Assembly: GCF_030317105.1 (NCBI RefSeq)
Contig: NZ_JASZYG010000001.1
Coordinates: 186,001-250,000 of the forward strand
Length of the DNA: 64,000 bases
Origin: Variovorax brevis
GTDB taxonomy: Bacteria > Pseudomonadota > Gammaproteobacteria > Burkholderiales > Burkholderiaceae_C
Direction: 5' to 3'
Positions within the stretch are counted from its first letter, which is position 1; the number at the start of each line of letters is the position of its first letter. The position numbers and the translations under genes are program-made. Positions 61,247-64,000 of the stretch are shown here, one piece after another. The notes under the pieces are model-generated. The model did not search any database and was not told where the DNA came from. It was given only the letters and a program-made list of their open reading frames with translations.

Positions 61247-62811
61247 CGTGCGTACCTCAATGTCAGGTCGGAGCAGTCCACGTGCAGGAAGAGCGAGGAC
61301 TGCAGGAAGGGCACATGGCCGCGAAAGGCCGAGGCGGGAAAGCTGAAGGCCGGCTGGTGCGATTCGGCACCGGTCACGTCGGCGATCTTCACGTTGCCCA
61401 GCATCAACGGGCGGCCGCCCGGATCGGGATCGCGTATGGCGACGCGCACGATGGCGACGCCGTCCGGCCGTTCGGCCCAGAAGAAGCGGCCGACGTTGCA
61501 GCGCAGCCGGAGTCCCACGTTGCGCGGCAAGGCGGCGGAGGGCGGCAGTTCGGCCCAGTGCGTTCGCAGGCCAGCGGCGGCATCGAGCTGCAGCAACGCG
61601 GGGCCGGCCAGCGTGGCGCCGACGATTTCGCCGTTCAGCTCCACCAGTTCCAGCGCGAGTTCGCAAGCCTCGGGCGCGCGGCCGTAGACGCCGATGCGTG
61701 CGGGCTCGCGGCCCAGCAGCGCTTCCGGCGGCCATGCGCGCGTGGCACCTGTTATGCCGACGATGCGGCCCATCACCGGGCTCGTGGGATCGGGCGGCGC
61801 ATCGGAGACTTCTTCCAGTACGCGCAGACCGTCGTAGTGGATGGTGAGGTCGCCGATGGCGGAGGAGGGCGTTTCGTCCGCGAGCGCCGCGCCGTCGAAT
61901 ACAGCAAGCGGCAGCGCATCGCCTTCGAGGGCCGTCGTCGCGATGCCATCGTGCACCCGCAACAGCGCGCCGTGTGCGCGTGCGCTGAAGACGCTGCAGC
62001 GCGCAGGCGCATCGGCCCGCAACTTCAGGCTCGCCTGCAGCGGCTCGCCGGTCTTGAGCAAACGGTTGAATTCCGCTTGCAAGGACTGACGCAGATCCAC
62101 CTGTGTGCTGCCGGCATCGGGATCGAACGCCGGCACCGACCATAGCGCCTGCCCATCCGGCCCGGTGAGCTTCGCGTTGCGGGCAGGCGTGTGTGTGATG
62201 AGTTGCAGCGCGTCCAGCGTGCTCGTCTGCGCGCTGAACTCCGGCGGGTTCGGGCCGCTCACGAGCATGATGCGCACGCGCGTTGCGGCCACCGACGGGT
62301 TGAGCGTGATCGTGCGGCTCGCCAGCGCCGCGCCCGTCAAGGTCGCCGGTACCGCGCCTTGCGACCACACGGGTGGCACCGAGAAGCGCGGGCTGTCGAA
62401 GCCGCCCCCACGCGGCGGCGGAAAGGCGATGGCGATGCGCTGGTCGGCCGGCGGCGCATCGACGATCTCGTTGCCTTCGCCGCCCTTGAAGCCCTTCAGC
62501 CCGATGGCGCGCACGCGCGCACCCGACGGCACGTCGACCCGCCATCCGCCGCCGTCTGCTGTGGCCGGCTTGTCGGGCATCACGGTCTCTGCCATCGCGG
62601 GGTAGAGGGTGACGCTCGCATCGACCAACTCGGCCGACGTGGCGCCCGCCACGCCGTTCCACGCGAAGTCGATGGCGTGGCCATCGCCGCTGATGTCCAC
62701 CGGCTCCGCGAAGAGGTATGCCTGCGCGGAAATCGTCGCCGTGGTGATGTTCGACGCAACGCCCGTCGCCAGTGCCGACGCATGTTCAAAGAGCTGCACG
62801 GCGATCGCCAT
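61243..62811 (-). CDS. unknown beta-rich protein
   Basis: 522 residues from the ATG at 62811 (a GTG at 62814 is equally possible). It is soluble, beta-rich, and includes GGWRVDVPSGARVRAIGLKG, SRTITLNPSVAATRVRIML, LTIHYDGLRVLEEVSDAPPD and a C-terminal HVDCSDLTLRYAR. No family is recognised. It is the third of five genes in a tightly overlapping minus-strand run: one base overlaps the upstream gene and four overlap the tape-measure-like gene. It could be a structural piece of a tail-like particle. Confidence 0.7.
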   Translation of the reverse strand: MAIAVQLFEHASALATGVASNITTATISAQAYLFAEPVDISGDGHAIDFAWNGVAGATSAELVDASVTLYPAMAETVMPDKPATADGGGWRVDVPSGARVRAIGLKGFKGGEGNEIVDAPPADQRIAIAFPPPRGGGFDSPRFSVPPVWSQGAVPATLTGAALASRTITLNPSVAATRVRIMLVSGPNPPEFSAQTSTLDALQLITHTPARNAKLTGPDGQALWSVPAFDPDAGSTQVDLRQSLQAEFNRLLKTGEPLQASLKLRADAPARCSVFSARAHGALLRVHDGIATTALEGDALPLAVFDGAALADETPSSAIGDLTIHYDGLRVLEEVSDAPPDPTSPVMGRIVGITGATRAWPPEALLGREPARIGVYGRAPEACELALELVELNGEIVGATLAGPALLQLDAAAGLRTHWAELPPSAALPRNVGLRLRCNVGRFFWAERPDGVAIVRVAIRDPDPGGRPLMLGNVKIADVTGAESHQPAFSFPASAFRGHVPFLQSSLFLHVDCSDLTLRYAR

Positions 62812-63686
62812 CACGCGCTCCTCACCACCAGGCGCAGCTTGCCGAGTTGCTGGCCGGGCTCGCCTTCGCCGTTGTCCAGCCGCACCACCAGAAAGTCCGT
62901 GGCCGGTGCCGCAGGCGGCGTGTACTGCACGCTCACCTGGCCGGCGTTGACGGCGATCACGCGTGTCCCTTCGGGCCCTGCACCACCACCGGCCAGCACG
63001 CCGGCACCGGGCCGTCCGCCCGCATCGACCAGCGACAGCATGGCGTCGCCGAAGGGCAGGGCTTCAGGCTCCGGCGCGTCCGCTTCGATGCGCATGCCGA
63101 CGTTGCCGAACCGCACCGTCAAGTCCACCGTAGCGCCGCCTGCGATGAGCCTCGGCGCGGCAGGCGACAGCAGCAGCGGCAGCACGCTCTGGCGGATTCG
63201 CACGTCGCGAATCGCGATGCCGGTCGCGCCCGCTTCGCCCACCGGCCAGAAGTAGCCTTCGGCCACGAGCACGATGAGCGACGGCGCCTCGACGCGAAGG
63301 AGTTGAAGCCGCTGCACCAGGAAGCCCGGATCGGCATCCGCGTCTTCAGGGAGCAGATCGCGACCATCGAGCAGGCTGGCCTCGCCGAGCAGGTAGATCA
63401 CGCGGTCGATCGCCTCCATCTGGTCGGCGCGCGTGCCGCCGGCCGGTGCGCGGACTTCCAGCGTCGTCTCGCAGCGCAGGCGCAGCACCCGGCGCGGATC
63501 GGTCGCGCCGGGCACGCGCTCTGGTCGGCGTGACAGCATTTCTTCATCGACCGCTTCCGCCGTGCGCACAGACACGACAACAAGCGCCTCGGCACGCGCC
63601 GGCGCCGCATCCACGGCGCCTTGCAGCGGCGGCGGCAGGCGGCTGCCGAGTACGTCGGCCAGTCCGAGTTCGAACTCGCGGAGCAT
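62811..63686 (-). CDS. unknown protein, tail-terminator-like position
   Basis: 291 residues. The first 120 residues (FELGLADVLGSRLPPPLQGA, LRLRCETTLEVRAPAGG, QMEAIDRVIYLLGE) resemble in topology small phage-tail terminator proteins or the Pvc16/DUF4255 type, but without a clear match. The second half is beta-rich (TVDLTVRFGNVGMRIEADAP, VSVQYTPPAAPATDFLVVRL). No signal peptide. It overlaps the next gene by one base and follows the partial gene by 15 bases. Function unknown. Confidence 0.68.
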   Translation of the reverse strand: MLREFELGLADVLGSRLPPPLQGAVDAAPARAEALVVVSVRTAEAVDEEMLSRRPERVPGATDPRRVLRLRCETTLEVRAPAGGTRADQMEAIDRVIYLLGEASLLDGRDLLPEDADADPGFLVQRLQLLRVEAPSLIVLVAEGYFWPVGEAGATGIAIRDVRIRQSVLPLLLSPAAPRLIAGGATVDLTVRFGNVGMRIEADAPEPEALPFGDAMLSLVDAGGRPGAGVLAGGGAGPEGTRVIAVNAGQVSVQYTPPAAPATDFLVVRLDNGEGEPGQQLGKLRLVVRSA

Positions 63687-63701
63687 GGCCGTCTCTTCGG
63701 T

Positions 63702-64000
63702 TCAGCCAATCCGGCCGGGGCCGACGACGGGCGAGACGGGCGTCACCGGCGATATGGGCGTGACGGGCCGCACCACGACATCGTCGCGCGTGACCAGCCG
63801 CTGGCGCCGCACTTCCTCGCTCACGAGGTTCGGCACCGTCGCGAACTGCGTGGCCACCGCGCGATCGACGCTGGTGCGCACCGAGTCGTTGACCGCCACG
63901 TTCAATTCGTCGCGCGCAATGCCGCGCATCTCGGCCAGCAACTGCGTGCGAAGCGTGGCGCTGCTGGCTTGCGAGGTCTCGATGGCGGCCTTGCGCGCGG
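63702..64000 (-). CDS. partial gene of the same operon (5' end beyond the window)
   Basis: The frame is open to the window edge; the visible 99 residues are the C-terminal part. A helical stretch (SSATLRTQLLAEMRGIARDE, VNDSVRTSVDRAVATQFATV) leads to VSEEVRRQRLVTRDDVVVRP and a short Pro-Val-Thr repeat (PVTPISPVTPVSPVVGPGR). The TTG at 63941 is unlikely to be the true start. No family is recognised. It is 15 bases upstream of the next gene and so belongs to the same run. Confidence 0.6.
   Translation of the reverse strand, partial: ARKAAIETSQASSATLRTQLLAEMRGIARDELNVAVNDSVRTSVDRAVATQFATVPNLVSEEVRRQRLVTRDDVVVRPVTPISPVTPVSPVVGPGRIG

Noticed and set aside
61247..62662. Upstream extension of the 1082-residue protein
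   Set aside because: Arg/Gly-rich translation over another gene; the ATG at 61246 overlaps that gene's stop as in the rest of the operon.
1..64000. CRISPR arrays, tRNA or rRNA genes, transposases, integrases
   Set aside because: None seen on reading both strands; no regularly spaced repeats or tRNA-like cloverleaf were recognised.

Overview
The window is GC-rich, densely coded chromosomal DNA from a Gram-negative bacterium. It carries outer-membrane porin and lipoprotein genes, Tat and Sec signals, and families typical of Burkholderiales (a trimeric-type porin, DUF3182, DUF3606, the DUF3300/DUF2950 pair, cydABX, GntT-free amide ABC operons). A Comamonadaceae member such as Variovorax is the best guess; this is inference from gene content, not a database match. 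No rRNA, tRNA, CRISPR array, transposase or integrase was seen.

Layout. 1-7.4 kb: NIPSNAP protein, small secreted protein, a two-subunit molybdenum hydroxylase of the isoquinoline oxidoreductase type, then a membrane Ser/Thr kinase overlapping a TPR/OmpA-like lipoprotein. 7.7-16.7 kb: a nitrogen-scavenging block with a MarR regulator divergent from nicotinamidase, a signal-less AmiC-like amide-binding protein, an amidase behind a clear operator palindrome, and a complete urea/amide-type ABC transporter (binding protein, two permeases, two ATPases). 16.8-20.8 kb: TraB/GumN protein, FHA protein, a probable small RNA with an intrinsic terminator, then serC-serA. 20.9-27.3 kb: minus-strand genes of mixed origin (RyR-domain protein, TPR-patatin phospholipase, radical SAM enzyme, DEDDh exonuclease, Toprim protein, second amidase). 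27.6-31.6 kb: cydABX, a decayed vapBC relic, cytochrome b561 and PepSY proteins. 31.7-42.4 kb: an acetyl-metabolism and stress block with an acetyl-CoA-synthetase/GNAT fusion, DNA ligase D, a DUF3182 protein, a hydrolase, acetate kinase, phosphate acetyltransferase, and a lone GNAT that is a visible paralogue of the fusion's GNAT domain. 42.6-51.3 kb: envelope proteins (Gly/Tyr-rich lipoprotein, porin, DUF3300, DUF2950), aspartate decarboxylase/transaminase, a K+/H+ antiporter, a structured RNA or 3' UTR, and a GFA-like protein.

51.5-64.0 kb is the most unusual part: five tightly overlapping minus-strand genes that run off the right edge. The last gene is a 2181-residue fusion of an RHS/YD-type N-terminus with a long beta-rich body containing an HELMH zincin motif. 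Upstream of it lie a 1082-residue helical, tape-measure-like protein and three proteins I do not recognise. The layout recalls the distal end of a phage-tail-like or extracellular contractile injection cluster, but no sheath, tube, baseplate or AAA+ gene is visible, so this remains a hypothesis.
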